Notes: generated by a model from the sequence alone, not told the origin. Shown: positions 1 through 14,010, numbered from the stretch's first letter. The stretch: 64,000 bases of DNA from Takifugu bimaculatus (GCA_004026145.2 CP034975.1:26966013-27030012); one strand, 5' to 3'. Numbers and translations: made by a program.

Positions 1-970
1 TCTGGAGGTTCGGAATGGGGATTAAATTTATTTTCCATGCTAAGTGGTTTGTGTTGTCTCTCAGAAGACACAGGAACCGGTTACCATATGACTGATGCTT
101 ATACTTTCACTGACCAGGAAGTAGTCTGCTTCTCCACTTTGAGCAGCTCCGCCTGAACCTAAAATTTATTTTTATTACCTTACTCATCCATTTTTTTGCC
201 ATTATAATCATTATATGCATAATATATTCCAATGCATAGCATAAAACAGGCTCCAATGATTTACAAAGCAATATAGCAGCTGCAAAGTGCAATGAGACTG
301 ATAAATCTTTCAATATGCAAAAACGTATGACTCATAGGTACATGAGGGATTGCACAAGAACTTGTCGTTTTATTAATTTAGAAGAGATTCATTGTATTTT
401 AATTGACCACCAGTGGATATAATTATACTGTTCACAGTAGTCATAAACTTGTCAGGTAAATGCTAATGAACCATTCAGGAACGTGCACTTGGGAAAATCC
501 TGTTAGACTGTATTTAATGCTAAATTAGCAGCGCTATATCACGGCTGCTGAAAGGTTCTACCGCAGGAGCCAGAGATTTTCAGCTCCTTTTTTTTTTTTA
601 TTAGGATCATTTAAAGGGAGTGCCAAAGACTGAGGATGCCACCCTCTTGGAAGAGGCCCCCAGGCAAAAAGAAACATGGTTTTAGGTATCAGAATCTAAT
701 TAATCTGCATACTTTTGAGAAGATTATAGGCTGTAGGCTCCATTAGGCTGTATATCGTGTATGTCAAGGTTGCGAAATCCATGTTTGCATTCATGCATGT
801 TTTTAACAGCATGTCACTCGAAGAATAGGATCCCTAAAGAACAGCTCATCAGTGGAGGCATTCCACTGATGCCATTAAAAGCAACTTGGTTAAGAGAAGC
901 GTGGAATCCAGTAATATGTATTTGCATGGGTAGACTGGATTAAATGCCCCAATGACTTTTGTGTGTGAGC

Positions 971-998
971 ACACAGACACACACACACACACACACAG
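971..998 (+). repeat. CA dinucleotide microsatellite
   Basis: A short (CA)n tract with one interruption near its left end, read directly. Confidence 0.9.
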
Positions 999-2010
999 GG
1001 ACACTCACACATTCTCCATGCTCTAAGTCATGAACACTATGTTAGCCTTTAATCTTTCACCTGCTAAGACTGATGTTACCTAGACTGTCAGTATATCACT
1101 TGTGGAAAAATTTACTTATATAGAAATTCATTGTTAGCATTTAACCTCCATTTTAGGCTGCATTCACCTTTTCCAAATCTTTCATAAAGTCTCCTTGTTG
1201 TCTAAAGTGATGCATTCTTCTGACAACTCAGCCATAAAAGCAGCAGAGTGAGGTCACAGGGTCAAAAAAAGTGTTAATTACTGTTGTAAACATGTCGTGG
1301 TTGCAGAAACACGGTGGAAAATGTTAGTGATGGTAGCATTGTTGGGGACTTTGTTGTTCAGTTACTTATAAAACTTCACAATAAGAACTCCTGTTTTCTT
1401 TCCAAGCCTTTAAGGAGATTTCTAAGAACAAGACATTTACATCTGAACCTCAAGGTTTCTAAAAATACCTCTTTTCTTTAAGTTTTAAGCCTCTGAAGGT
1501 TGTCTTTGTTTTGCCATTCTTGCTGGTTGTTTGACATTCAGCTGATCTTTGTGAAACACTCAGTGTCATGGACGATGTGGGTGCCTACCTGTGCCGGACA
1601 GGTGCTGACACACACCTCAGCAACAGAACAATCCTCCATTCTCCTTCACTGCAGACCATGGTGTAAATACCTGAGTGGTGCCACAGCAACGCTTGAGATG
1701 ATGAATTGCCGCCTGCTCATTGGTCGGATTTGGCTCTTTTAAAACGTTACACACTCAAACAAAATGTCGAAGCTTTTCAACATGTCTCAGGCTCTGACAC
1801 AGCTATACAGAAACACCTCCTGAAACCCAACACTTCACAATGTCAAAACACATTATCCCTACTGTGTTCCTCAATTTAATCTTTTTCTTTTGATTCTTTG
1901 AAGTGTTACAGTGTTGAAACTGTAATATGAGACTTTATTAACTTTAACAGCTCCTCATACAATAAAAAAAAAAATTTAAGACAGTAGCTATACTATAATT
2001 TACTATATAA

Positions 2011-2028
2011 CTGTGTGTGTGTGTGTGT
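2011..2028 (+). repeat. GT dinucleotide microsatellite
   Basis: A short uninterrupted (TG)n run in AT-rich sequence. Confidence 0.85.
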
Positions 2029-5000
2029 TTAAAAATGTGTTTAATTAGTTTGTAACACAAAACATTTCCATAAATCCCTACAGTCCATTTATGCAACACA
2101 CGATCACTGTGATCTCGTTTTTTTCCTGACATGATCGTGTTCATTCATCTTAACTCCAAACACACATTTATCAATAGGAATCACACTCATATCCTCATGT
2201 CTGTCAAATCCATCCAAACAATACTCCTCAGACAAGCTTGAAAACTTAGGCGCCATTCCGTTCCTCAATGCTAAATACAGTATCTCTAACCAGCTTAGCG
2301 AGAACAGGGGCCACAGAATACCATTTCTGAGCCACTTTTCCCTGAAAGACACTGTTCTTCTCCTCCAAATGATCTATCGTTTGCTGAGATAGTGAAGGTA
2401 TAGACAGTGGAACACAACAAAACAATGATTACATGAAAGGTGACGCCGAAAATTTTTAGATCAATGCTAAGCAGGCAAACAGAGGCGCTATCTTGAAAAC
2501 CTACAAAGCCACACTAGGCCATCTGACTCCCAGCTACGCCTGATAGCAAATCATTGGTGTGCACTTCTAAAGATCATATGGATTGACTTTTAAATCTATG
2601 GATAAAATAATTAGTTCACTCACTTCTTAACAATCCACATATTTTCAGAAAGGAAATGCTTCATTACAAACAGTGGGTGTCTTCAGAAACCTTCGAGTGT
2701 CAGGATAAATCCATATAGTCTGTTGTGAAGGGTGCAGGGAAAGTCACGCAGCACTATAGAAATGTGAAGAAACATCTGTGATGGGTGTATGAGCTATAAA
2801 ATATTTTCCGTCTTTGTTTTGCCAAGGAGGATATTATTTATTCCATTCAGGTTTGGGAGAAGCTGGAGATCTAAGTAGGTGGATGTGAATGTTTGGCTCT
2901 GGATAAAATAAGCAGTTAAACTGTGGAGCTGCACTCGTGGCCTTGGCTGCTGATCTCTCCCAGAACAGTGAAACTGAGGTAGCCCCAGATGCATTTGTGC
3001 AGAAATGTTCTGTATTCTTTGCACGTGTTTGAATTTATAGGCTGAGGCGCTTGTCGTGGACATTTTAATTTGATTTATATCCTCTGAAATCTAGTTCCTC
3101 AATATTTAAAAATACATTTTATTCCAACCAGAGATGTTCTCTGCGGGGTCTTTGAGTGCAGTTTAACTCAGACATGCAGATATTCTACCTCTTAGAGTCT
3201 ATGACTTCATTTCTGGATGAATAATGAATAAATAAGATGGAAGCACAGAGCAGAAAAAGCACAACATGTGCCCACTCAACCTCTAACACGTATTCCTAAA
3301 GACAGGAAACTTCCAGAATGTCAGAGAGCTGTATATTCATCAAAGGGAACAGAGGATAATAAACAGTAAACAAAACAATAAGTCTACAGTAACATTGTGG
3401 CTGTCCTTTGGTGTTGCCAACCAACGGACTCAATCATCTATCAATATGGGGAAAATAAAAGGATCTAGCTTTGTAAAATACGATTAACCAAGTTAGAAGG
3501 AATTGATAGATGAGTCTTACAAATTGCCTCTTTATATGTCATCTTTCTTGGACACCTTTGGTCCTCTGGTTGAAAGAAGAATATGAGCCTTGTTTGGTGT
3601 GGTGCAACAGAGAGGTTCTGAAAAGGAGAGCTAAAGTAGGTATGTGCAAGGAGAAGAATGATACCATTGTGAGGTGCTGGTCGAGGAGTGCAGAATCTTG
3701 TTCATCTTTGGAATCTGGCATATTATCAGCCTGGCAGGAGCACAAGGGTTGGCACCTGCCTTAGATATGCCTCGACAAGGAGTAACACAAAAAAACCTTG
3801 AGTCTCTTGCACACAAACGCACACAGCGGGGAAAATGGTTAAGATTTATAAGTTACAATCTAAATTTTCCATTTTCAGCATTAAATAAATATGACTGAAG
3901 TATCAGAGACAGACAAATGAGCAACAAGGAGCTTTTACATAAATAATGGCGTCACCCTCCAAGTGCCTCCCTATATTATTTTAAATATTGAGTGTGTCCC
4001 AAACCAATTTTAGCAGCGCTACAGTGATCCCAGTTCTGCTCGTCTCTGTCCTTGTTATATATATTTTCTTAGTCTGGACTAGCATTTCATGGTCTACTGA
4101 GTTAAAAGCAGCAGTGGCGCCCCAGGGTGACTGTTTTGTCTGTCAGCCACAAGTGTCGAGACTCGCTCATTTTATCATTAACTGACCTGAGACAACCCTC
4201 TCCCGTTGTAATTGGTTACCAGGCTAAAAATGGGACCAATTCCCTCCACCATGGGTGCTCTCTTGTAGCCTTACTTTTGTTGCTTTTTCCTCACCATTGT
4301 GCCAGTTCCCCCTTTATTCCGTTGGCTCAGGGCCAGACTCACTAACTGTGCCCTCGAACAGCCCCTGGCACAGTGCAGCACCGGCTCATCTGAGAACCGC
4401 AGGTGTTCTCACTGGTTACAGCCATGACCTCACCCCTTTCTGCCCTTTCAATGGGCACTTGCCAGAGGATTCACACACCCAGGGGGCCTGGATCAGAGAG
4501 ATTGAAGGAGGAAGGGGACTGCTTTATTTTCAAGCCAAATACGCAGCATTGTAGCATTGGGGGCCATCATTTGGTAACAATGACACAGCAAAACCAATCG
4601 ACATCAGTAGGAAATTAGACACAGCTGCGGCCTACATGACCACAATGACACAGCATGGATCTCATGGGGGGACATGTTCTCACTCAGATTCTTTAAAAAA
4701 AAGGGCTCACTGTTAATGTGAGGATAGGTTTTTCTTTTCTTATATCAGGCCTTGATGCGAAACTAACTGCCTCCAGTGGTCAGAGACAGAACTGTATTAA
4801 GGCACAGATCCAAGGGAAAGCTACAAAAATTTGGCTACTCTTAAGTTTCTCAAGAGCACAGTCGCCTCCATCATTCTGAAATGCCAGATGTTTGGAATGT
4901 GGACTCTTCCCAGATTGACTCTGATCAGATTCTGATAAACAAGATTCTTTGGCCTGATTTAACCAAGATTGAGGTTCTTAGTCTTTTTAACTGTCCTATT

Positions 5001-7209
5001 TGGAAGAAACTATAGACTCATCATCTGCCGTATTTCAATCCTACAGTGAAGGGGGTTTTTCAGATGCTCTCAGCCAAGACACAAAGATAATCTGTCAAAT
5101 CATTTTAGATGCTCAACTATGCATTTTTATTGTTCTTAGTAATATTAATGATTAACAACAAAGCCCTTTCCGGGTCTGCAGAGGCATATTGGTCCTATCA
5201 TTGGTGCCAGAGTAACTTGGAGTTCACTGTGCCTGGAGTTTCATCCTGGTATCAGACCAGGGCAAGATGTCCAACTTAGAGTACAAGTGCTGAGCCTTTC
5301 CACAAAAAGCAAAGTCCAAAATTTGTACAAAGGTCTGTGTTTCCTTTGACAACGTAGGAGCAGTCCAAGAAATTTGGTCCTGTATAGATCACTTGGCCAA
5401 ACTGATGTTTCCCTGGCCACGATCAAAGGATCAAGAACAACAACAAATATTTCCCACTACAGGAAATAGGGGGACAGTCGGTTTATTATGACCACATTAG
5501 CAACGCTCTTGTTTGACATAGCATTTGTTATTTAATCACTTTTTTCTTAAAGTGAAATATCAGTTCAAAACCAAACTACTACCTCCAGTACATTGCTGCA
5601 AGTTGCTCAAGAATTTAGGGAATGCTTTTGCTTTAAAGTACAAAGTATTGATAACAGAGTGCATTAGAAATGGAACATTTTTCAGGCGTACCAAGAGAAT
5701 TTGTTGCGTTCCATCTCTAAATACAATTGTCAGCTTGGTTTTGTGTAAGGGAAAAGGAATGGGAGGACCATCTGTGGAAATACCCTTTTCTCCTTGTATG
5801 ACATCAGTTTACCTTGTAATTCAAAGTGGAGAACTGGCCAGCAACATGCAACACAGCATCACAATAGCTGCTGCCAAGGCAATGATGCTTAACAGAGCTG
5901 TGTAGGGATCACATCACCGAGATCTGCTACATAAACTAACCTCCAAGGAACACAAACTGTAAGCTATCACCAGTGACATGAGAAGAACTTCCTTTTATAT
6001 ATTTAAAACACAACATATTGGAAACTAAATGAGGGTAATGAAATTAAGTGATATTTGAGTTTTCCAAGGATTCATCATAAAATTTATCTTCAAAATTCAG
6101 ATCGGGCTTTTAGTAATTTTTAACAAAAGGCACAGATTAAAAGTGGAAAAGAGAAAAGTAGTATGGATAATAAAGATTTAAAAAAACTAAAACATTAATA
6201 CCATGTATCATACATGTGTGCAAATAGGACCTTGAGTTTATAATTAATCTCTCACTTGTGGCATTTAACAATTTTAACATTTTTGTATGTTGATAAAGCA
6301 TGTCCTAAATTCTTACTTACAAAGAATAGTGGAAAAAATGATTACATAGATCTAAAGGAAATCAGTAGTCTGACAACAAAACATCAAACTCTACCTTATG
6401 TCAAGCACCAGTAGAGGATAGCAGTGGAAAAACATGGATGTTTGAACGTCGCAAATGTTTCAGTGTTGATCTGGAAAAAAGGTTGACTCATGGCACTATT
6501 GTTAATGTACCATAACGGCCATGTTGCCGAATATAGAATGATGAGCATGAGGAATTCTGCATTTCAGCTATGTTTTTCTACTTCATGAGCATATCCACAC
6601 TTTTCCTCTTGAAGTAAGACTAGTTTTTCTTTTTCATTTTCAAAGTAGTCCATGCAGATGTTCCCAAAGCATTAGGGCTCAACAATAAGCCACTGTACTG
6701 TAGCATTAACATAACCCAGAAGGTAAAGGAATGTACTCAGAATACCAACCAGAACAAACAAAATCTACATTGTTTTCCCCTCACAAAACAATATGTTTGG
6801 GGTGCTGAAAAGCCAGAGACCTAGCATGTAAACAGTATGACAAGGTCTTGCAATCCTAAAGAAAAACTGTTGTTTCAGTGCAGACACATCCTTGGCTCAC
6901 TCATTTTCAATGACTGATTGGAATCTTGGTAATTTTCTTTTTTTTTTTGTTAGCTTCAGCAGTGGCCTGTAGGACTGTAGAACAATGTTGTGTGGTGTTA
7001 ATTTGTTAAGATATTTTATCATCTTACAGCAGTATGGGCAGAATTAAATTACTGTCTAACTGCATTAACTTTCAAAACATGAGTTTTGGAACTTTATTTC
7101 AAAGATTTAAGACATGATTATTCCATGAAACAACTTGTTAATGATGCTGGAATTATCTGATTACGCATGATTTGACTTTTGTGTTGATATAATTTATTTC
7201 TTCCATTAG

Positions 7210-7380
7210 GGGAAAAACACGACAGCATTTTGGGAGCTTTATTGATCCGATCTTACTCAGAATTCTATCTGGCGATTAGCCCACAGCTATTAATCCCACT
7301 GAATTTTGACGGATATTTCGATGATTAATTGGCATATGCTAGCCAAACCACATTGTTGCGGAGAAGCCTTGCTTGGAATC
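7210..7380. promoter_or_regulatory. Candidate conserved non-coding element with homeodomain cores
   Basis: Non-repetitive sequence with clustered transcription-factor-like words: tttattg (7238-7244), gattag (7274), taatccc (7291-7297, the OTX/PITX-type K50 core) and gattaatt (7323-7330). It is 48 kb upstream of igfbp5. Conservation was not tested, so this is a composition-based guess. Confidence 0.25.
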
Positions 7381-9405
7381 AGTTCCTCGGTAACTGTATG
7401 TTCTGGTCTCTTCCCTTGTCATGCCACGTTTGACATAGTTTGCATTTAATCATTTTTTGTGGTGTGAGAATATGACTAATATAATAAACATCGAGAAAAA
7501 AGAAGCTGTTACTAACAGGACAAACTCTGAGAACTGTCAGAAGCGCCATGCACTGTTGTTTCTGTCAAATGTAATATTTCTGAGATAACACATACACCAT
7601 TCATGTGATTCGAGTTTTTCATCTTTGATTCATGACTTTGTCCCCGAATAAAACATACTGGTGGCTTAAAGGCGTCTAGTAAAATAATGGAAGAAAATGT
7701 GGATAGTTGTTTTCATTTCTTCTTCATAAAATCTTAAGGTGGCAGAAACCTGAAAAGGGTCACATGTCAGCATTTTCAAAAAGTGCTGACAGGTACAAAA
7801 AAGGAGCCACTCGTATACAGCTATCAATTTTAACAAAGAAAAGGGATGATTGTACCTCCGTGAGCGTCACCTGCTGTGTATTATTTATCTCCTCAGATTG
7901 ACATTTATGGGTCCATCTTGATGTTTATGGCCCATCGCCATTTTCTCTGAAAGCGCCCATCTGGCCTTGATTTCTATGCAGCCTGGAGCTTTTTGTCTCG
8001 GCTCTGATCCGTCAAGTAAGGCGTGCACAGAAACATAAAGCACATAAATGGATTCGGTTAATGACGACAAAGCATATAAAAGCCTTCTCCATCAAAACAT
8101 GTACATATTAGCATATTGCATTTCATAAATGTTCCTAAATACTTTATTGTATAGACACCAATAAGAAAAGCATAAATTCAGTCAAATCAAAGGCTTAAAA
8201 ATAGAGAGCCCTAGAAGAATACATACAAATATAATGACTACAGCAAAGTAACACCCCCTCTGTGTAAACAGAACCACCAATCTATTTTTATTAGTCAGTG
8301 AAATCTCTATGGAGATTTGGGGTGTGGATGGAACTTTATCGAAACCTGGCAAGACGTGATCAGAAACCTGAGGGGATTTCCTCATCGAAAACAGAGAGCA
8401 CCCATAATGACTACAGGCCACTCTGCAGCATGAGGTCATCAGAAATTCCGTTAATGAAACTTTTGGAAGTCAAAGGTCAAAAGTCCTTTCTTTTGTCAAA
8501 TGCAAGCCTTAAAGAGACAGCTGACCTCATACACAGAAATAAATGTTTTCCCTCTCCCTGTGGTGCTATTGACCTGTCCAGATTATAGATTAGTCGATAT
8601 AAATCACTGATGGTGCCATAAGCAGTTTCAGGTAAGATATATTTCTATCACTTCCACCTTGGAGTAAATGCAAACACACTTCAGGACAATGGTAGAGCAG
8701 GCCAGGAAGATTATGAGTCCAAAGTTTTCTTACAGAATATGTAGAAATGATTGATGAGTGGGGCCCCCAGGATCACAGACCCACAGCAACATACTCAAAA
8801 TCTGCCAGATCATTAGTGCAAGCTGCCTCTCAAACCTGACCACAAAGGAATAATATTTAACAAGCAAGTTATTCCACTCTTCCAAACGTGAAAGGAAAAT
8901 GTGTTGATGATTTAGTATGTATGGAAACCTAAAGCAGGTGGACAGGGGAATTTTTAAAGAAAAAGATGTGTATGCTTAAAGCATGAATCTAAATATCTAC
9001 TTTACAATTAGTCTCATCAGTTGGAGCAAAACCAATGTAAAGTTCTAAATATAAGGCCTTCACCGCAGGTTTCACAATCTCTCAGTTATCTTTACCACAG
9101 CTGCTCAGTGAGGCTCAAGTGAAATATGCGCAGGTCCAACTATGGCAGCAACATGCCTGAAAATAAATGTTTACCAGCTCTGGTTGCACATCCACAGGCA
9201 TTCACTTGTGTCTTGTTACCTTCCCATGTCAGCAGAATGCTACTGTGCTCATATGGCTTCATCTGACATGCAGAGGATGCCGGCATGCCATCCATAGCAT
9301 AAGCATAAGCAGGATCCCCACATGGAATGTTTTTCTAGGTGTCATTGACTCATTCCTCCTAGCATGTTTTAGTACAGGAGTGTCACAGGGCACAAGTACA
9401 CTTAA

Positions 9406-9429
9406 ATAGTACTGCATATGCAGTACTAT
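9406..9429. repeat. 24-bp perfect palindrome
   Basis: Two 12-bp arms meet without a spacer at the centre of catatg. It is a self-complementary site, not a simple repeat. Confidence 0.9.
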
Positions 9430-9757
9430 ATGGAGTACACTATTTGGTGCCCTTGACCTGGTCCAGAATTAAACCAGTAAAAAGGTAGCTGATGATCATA
9501 TCTAAGAAGAATGTGTATACAGTATCCTTGAGAGTGTGTGTTTAGCAGTGTTTTTGTATGCAGTGTGAAGCATAACATGTCAGGAATAAGATGCGTGAGG
9601 ATGTGTGTGAGGATGTGTGTTTGTATATAACAAATTACAGAATATCTTCCAATACTAGTGATACGTAAAGTAGGGCAGAAACTACAGTAAAATATTGCCC
9701 GACATACTAAATAAGGCCCAGCGCACTTCCTTGGATCATTATCCTCCAGGTTTCATG

Positions 9758-9792
9758 TGTGTAATCCTTCCGACAAACAGAAGGATTACACA
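9758..9792. repeat. 13-bp perfect inverted repeat, 9-nt loop
   Basis: tgtgtaatccttc at 9758-9770 is exactly complementary to gaaggattacaca at 9780-9792. It could be a relic of a small inverted-repeat transposon or a hairpin. It is 330 bp from the 9406 palindrome. Confidence 0.9.
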
Positions 9793-10657
9793 GGATGCGT
9801 AAATTCGTATCCACAATTACAGTCACTTTCCGTTGAAGCACTTAAGACTCCTGGGTGGAGTTAATAATAAATGTCAAGCAGGACCAGTATCGCTGGTACC
9901 TACCTTATTCCAGAGGTGGTCATAATTCTTTTCTTGGTCAGTATTGATCTCATAACCACGTCATCTGGGATTGTGTTGGAAGTAAAAACACACTTTTGTG
10001 ACCTTGTTTGTATGGACTCAGGAATTGCTGCTGAGGCGCTCAAAGCCATGTCCTTGAGGCGGAATTAAGGTTGGATTGAGTGTGAAGTGTATCAGAGAGG
10101 AAAGTCTCCCAGACAGTGGAGGCCAGAAACCAGAATTTCCATCCAGGCCGTTGCTGACATCTTGCCAACTCTGCATTTGTGGGAAAGGAGGGGAATCTGA
10201 ACATGCCAGAGTATCTGCAGATCTTGTAAAAAATTAAAAGGCACTGAACTTCCTAACTCAAGGCTCTAATTTAAATATACTAAGGAATGCTTTCTTTTGC
10301 TTGCTGTAGATAGCGGTCGTAGTTTTAAATTCAGAGGCTATTGTGAGATGTTTGCATATGTGACTGGCAACATGATGACATTTGAATGTAAATGTCCCCA
10401 TAATTGTTAAATGTAATGATTGCAACAGTTATGAATTTGTTTATCCAATCACTTTTATTCGTACAGCATGCTGCACAGCTGTTTGCATTACCCAGAGCCT
10501 GAAAGGCCAGGGGCAGTCATTCTGGCCAGAGTAACAAGGAAAAACTAAACCTTTAACAGGAAATGATTGCTAACTTAACCTTTCAGCAGCCTCACTTAGA
10601 GGCTGAGATTAAAGCTGAGAAATGTCTGTTTTGACACCTCTCTCCCATAAAAAGTAG

Positions 10658-10721
10658 CCCAGGCAAATCAAACACCTCTCCTCAGCTGAAGGCCTCTAAT
10701 GGCAGATCTGCATGAATTCTT
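10658..10721 (+). repeat. 64-bp direct repeat, copy 1
   Basis: Starts cccaggcaaatcaaacacct and runs through aaggcctctaatggcaga and a shared gcatgaattc. It matches positions 12622-12685 with only a few differences, and there is a small indel/substitution patch after ggcaga. No reading frame is kept. Confidence 0.9.
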
Positions 10722-12621
10722 GAACTGGATCTAACCTCAATGCTAACCCTGCTTGCTGGCCTGTCGAGCAAACTCAAATCCAACCCAAAGGTCCCACATC
10801 AAACTCTGTTTTCAGTTTCCGATTTTTCTTCACTAACTGATCCTAACTCCTAAAGTCTTCGAATTTCTTTTCATTTTGCCATTGCTCCCATCCCTCCACT
10901 GTGATCTTTCTTCCCACCTGCATGTCCCCCTTGCTTCTTCTCTCCTCCTAACTCCAAATATTTACTTCCCAAATGCTAATCTGTGAAACATCGGCGAGGC
11001 TTTGGGCCTTCCTCCCCCAAGGCAGCGCTGCTCCTCCCAGCCCCTCTCTGTGTCTTCTGCTTCACTTCGTATTTGTTCAGCCTGATGAGGTCATGCTCAA
11101 ACCATCTCTGTTTGGGACTTGGTGTGATACAAGCCCAAACAGAGAGGAGCCAAACCTCTGTTCACACATGAGATCAAGATAGTCGGGGGCATGTTTCCAC
11201 ACATTGCCCCTAGGACTGTCTGTGAGGGCGTGTCTGCCTCTGGGAGAGTCAAAGGTACACTCTGGAGACCTCATCATTAACCTGTAATTATGTTGATTGT
11301 GAGAGTGTAAATTATTTCTTTTTTTTCTTCATTTGTACACTTTTGACAACTCAATTGTTTTATACAACATCAATCATCTACAGACATTTATGGCCTTAAT
11401 CAAACAAATATGGTATGTGGCTTTACAAATATCTATGTGGAGCGTGCAGAAAACCCACATGCAGTCTGTAAATATTTAACTTATCTTAAATGCCTTCATA
11501 AATGTGAAACTTCAGATAAAATCAAACATTTTACCGTAAGATTGTGTCATATGTTTGTCTTTGTTCTGAGTCAAAGTAAAAGTGAATGGTTAAAAGTCCT
11601 CTTCTTTTACAGTACACACAATGAGTTTAAGTAAGAAAAATAAATAAATAGATTCTATCCAACAATTGTCTCGATTGCACAGTTGTGACATCCTCTGTCC
11701 ATATACCCTTAAACCAGGTCAGGAAAAACTTAAAACCCTTTTTAGGGAGAGCCACAGATGAGGGATCGCCCCCCCTGGGACGGACAGACGTGCAGTCGAC
11801 GCCACGTACAGAAAACATCAGCGTTAACAGATGTTAAGGACTTAAATAGATGTGACAGGGTGAGAATTCAGGTGCAGCACAGGCAAATCAGGCAATAACA
11901 ACTAACATTGGGAATCACTCGCATTTTCCAAAAACAGCAGCTTTTATAAAATTTCAGATAGTATCAGTTAAGAACTGACCAGTTCACAAATGAGCCCTTT
12001 GTGTTTCAGAGAAAATCCGACGGCCTTCCCGTGTTCCTGTTTAATGCAGTAATTACTGGTCTGCCCTTTTAATGCTGCCAGTTCCCTTCTTCAACATGAC
12101 GTCTTAAGACTCGTAATGTGCCCGTCTCACCCATCACACACCTATTAAACCACACTGCTGTGTGCCTTTGTCCTCCACTCCCACATCCCAGAAGGCCACT
12201 TACTGGGACCCATAAACACTTAGTAACACACGTAGTTTGACAATGAAGTGCAAATCACCGTCACAGTTTCTTTTTCTTCGTTTATAGCATGAAAAAAGCA
12301 GTTAAAGAAGATGTCATTTCGTTTTTCACTCTGTTGCTTTCAACTGTATTTAGACTGATAGCAAAACTTCTCGAATCCGTTTTTACAGAAAGATGGTGTT
12401 ATAATGTCTTAATGCCTTTATGAAACGAAGCTTCCTGTTTTACCACTTTTTCCAGTGTGTTGTTGCAGGGGCAACAGGGCAACAATAAATATTTTGATAT
12501 ACTAAATCCAAATAGTAAAATGTCAGCAGCACCAACCTCTAATTTATATTATCCCTCATGTGTAGCTGCAGTTTTGCAGATCGGCCTCAACACGTGTTCC
12601 TGGTTTTGTTTTGGTTTCCAC

Positions 12622-12685
12622 CCCAGGCAAATCAAACACTTCTCCTCAGCTGAAGGCCTCTAATGGCAGAGAGCATGAATTCATG
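12622..12685 (+). repeat. 64-bp direct repeat, copy 2
   Basis: Second copy of the 10658 element, about 1.96 kb downstream in the same orientation. The first 48 bases differ at one position. Sequence flanking the two copies is unrelated. Confidence 0.9.
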
Positions 12686-13759
12686 ACACTGAGTGAGTAC
12701 AGCGCTTAACAGAAATGAGAAAGTCTCTCCTATCTCCGCATATCTCGAGCTGAAGATTTTCATGGATATTGACCGATTAAAAAAAAAAGTTGCGTGGCTG
12801 TTTGCATGACACCCTCTTCTGTTATGCTAAAGGGTTTGTCATGCGACTCCTGCACGTTCTGCTTTATTTAGCTGGAACTGACATTGCAGTCTTGGAAGAA
12901 GCAAAGATATAAAATGCATGCCCCTGCCTGCCTTGTGTAACAGCAAACATGTCAGGAGAGTAACTTCATTCCACTTTAAGCGACCACCATTCTTATATCA
13001 CCAACACTTAACACATTAATGAGATGTTGGAAACAGTCGAGTGATGTGGATGACTGCATGGGTGTTACACCTCCCCAAGCACCCTGGTGTGGTGCTTGGC
13101 AGAGTGCTGAGACAGCGCCTGTCACGTCATTTTAGAAAACTATCCTTGTTGGTGGGTGGTCCACCCGTGCGTGTGGGTCAGCGGAGACCTGGAGCGTCAT
13201 CTCTCCAGAACACTAACATTAAGCCGTGCAGACTCAGATGGGACTATAAGATTCCTTTTGATTCTAAATAGCCTGACATGAAATGAGGTAACTGCGAACC
13301 CATCTGCCAACATTTTGATGATCATTAGATTTAGTAAAATATTCAGTGATATAATATCCGTTCACCTTCAAGGGTGTCGTAATCAGCAGAACATTAGTGG
13401 GTTGGATCAGATCTCTGGAGATGAACGGGTAAAAATGGATTGTTACAGCTTTTGTTCCTCCCAGCTGTTACAATATGCAGTGAGCTAACGCTTAGCGGAG
13501 GTTCGGTCTCATGCTGTCGTTGTTCTTTCTGCCCTTTCTAAGCAGCTCGATAGATTTTGAAACGGCTCACATCCAAACTGTCGCAGACTCAAGGGGGGTT
13601 CATCCCAAGCTGTTGAAATGACAGCTGCTCCCTTTAGCCCCTTGTTCTGTTGGTTGGTGCAGCAATTGCAACAGGGTCTCTGCAAGTACAGACCTCAAGG
13701 TCATACCTCTGTGTTAACAATGCAGTTAGACTCCAGTTTAAGTGAATTTCTTCAGTAAG

Positions 13760-14010
13760 AATAATTCATCGATCCATCTTTCAGCTGCCATTCCCTGGGG
13801 CTCATTCCGGCTGCCTTCACCCTGGACAAGTTGCCACCTCATCACAGAGCCAACATACAAAGACAGACAAGTATTTGCACTCTCATTCACACCTAAAGGT
13901 CAATTGATGTCACAATTCATTTATCCCAAAAATACATGTCTTTGGGCTGTGGAAGGAAGTCGGTGCACCTCAAGAGAATCCACCTCGACATGGGAAAAGC
14001 ACGGTAGGTT
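13760..14010 (-). mobile_element. Decayed interspersed repeat (teleost SINE/LINE-tail-type family)
   Basis: Words such as caccctggacaagttgccac, acatgtctttgggctgtgg and ccacctcgacatggg, in that order, are diagnostic of a very abundant fish repeat that I know by consensus but not by a certain database name. It is heavily mutated and has no coding capacity; the 126-codon frame through it is chance. The orientation is given relative to the tail sequence attached to the SINE at 32340. Confidence 0.6.

Larger units (their letters stand above)
1..13740. other. Intergenic desert, left part
   Basis: No coding exon could be supported. Reading frames are all under about 130 codons, lack family resemblance and are interrupted on either side. 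The segment holds CA/GT runs (971-998, 2011-2028), small hairpins (847-871, 9406-9429, 9758-9792), non-repetitive patches with homeodomain or CCAAT cores (about 4140-4250 and 7210-7380), and both copies of a 64-bp direct repeat (10658 and 12622). Confidence 0.8.

Noticed and set aside
5150..5430. Possible decayed coding sequence on the minus strand
   Set aside because: Translations in all minus frames gave protein-like stretches, but stops interrupt each one and no family could be named.
5525..5905. 126-codon plus-strand frame
   Set aside because: No domain, no splice context and no similarity I recognise; expected by chance over 55 kb of non-coding DNA.
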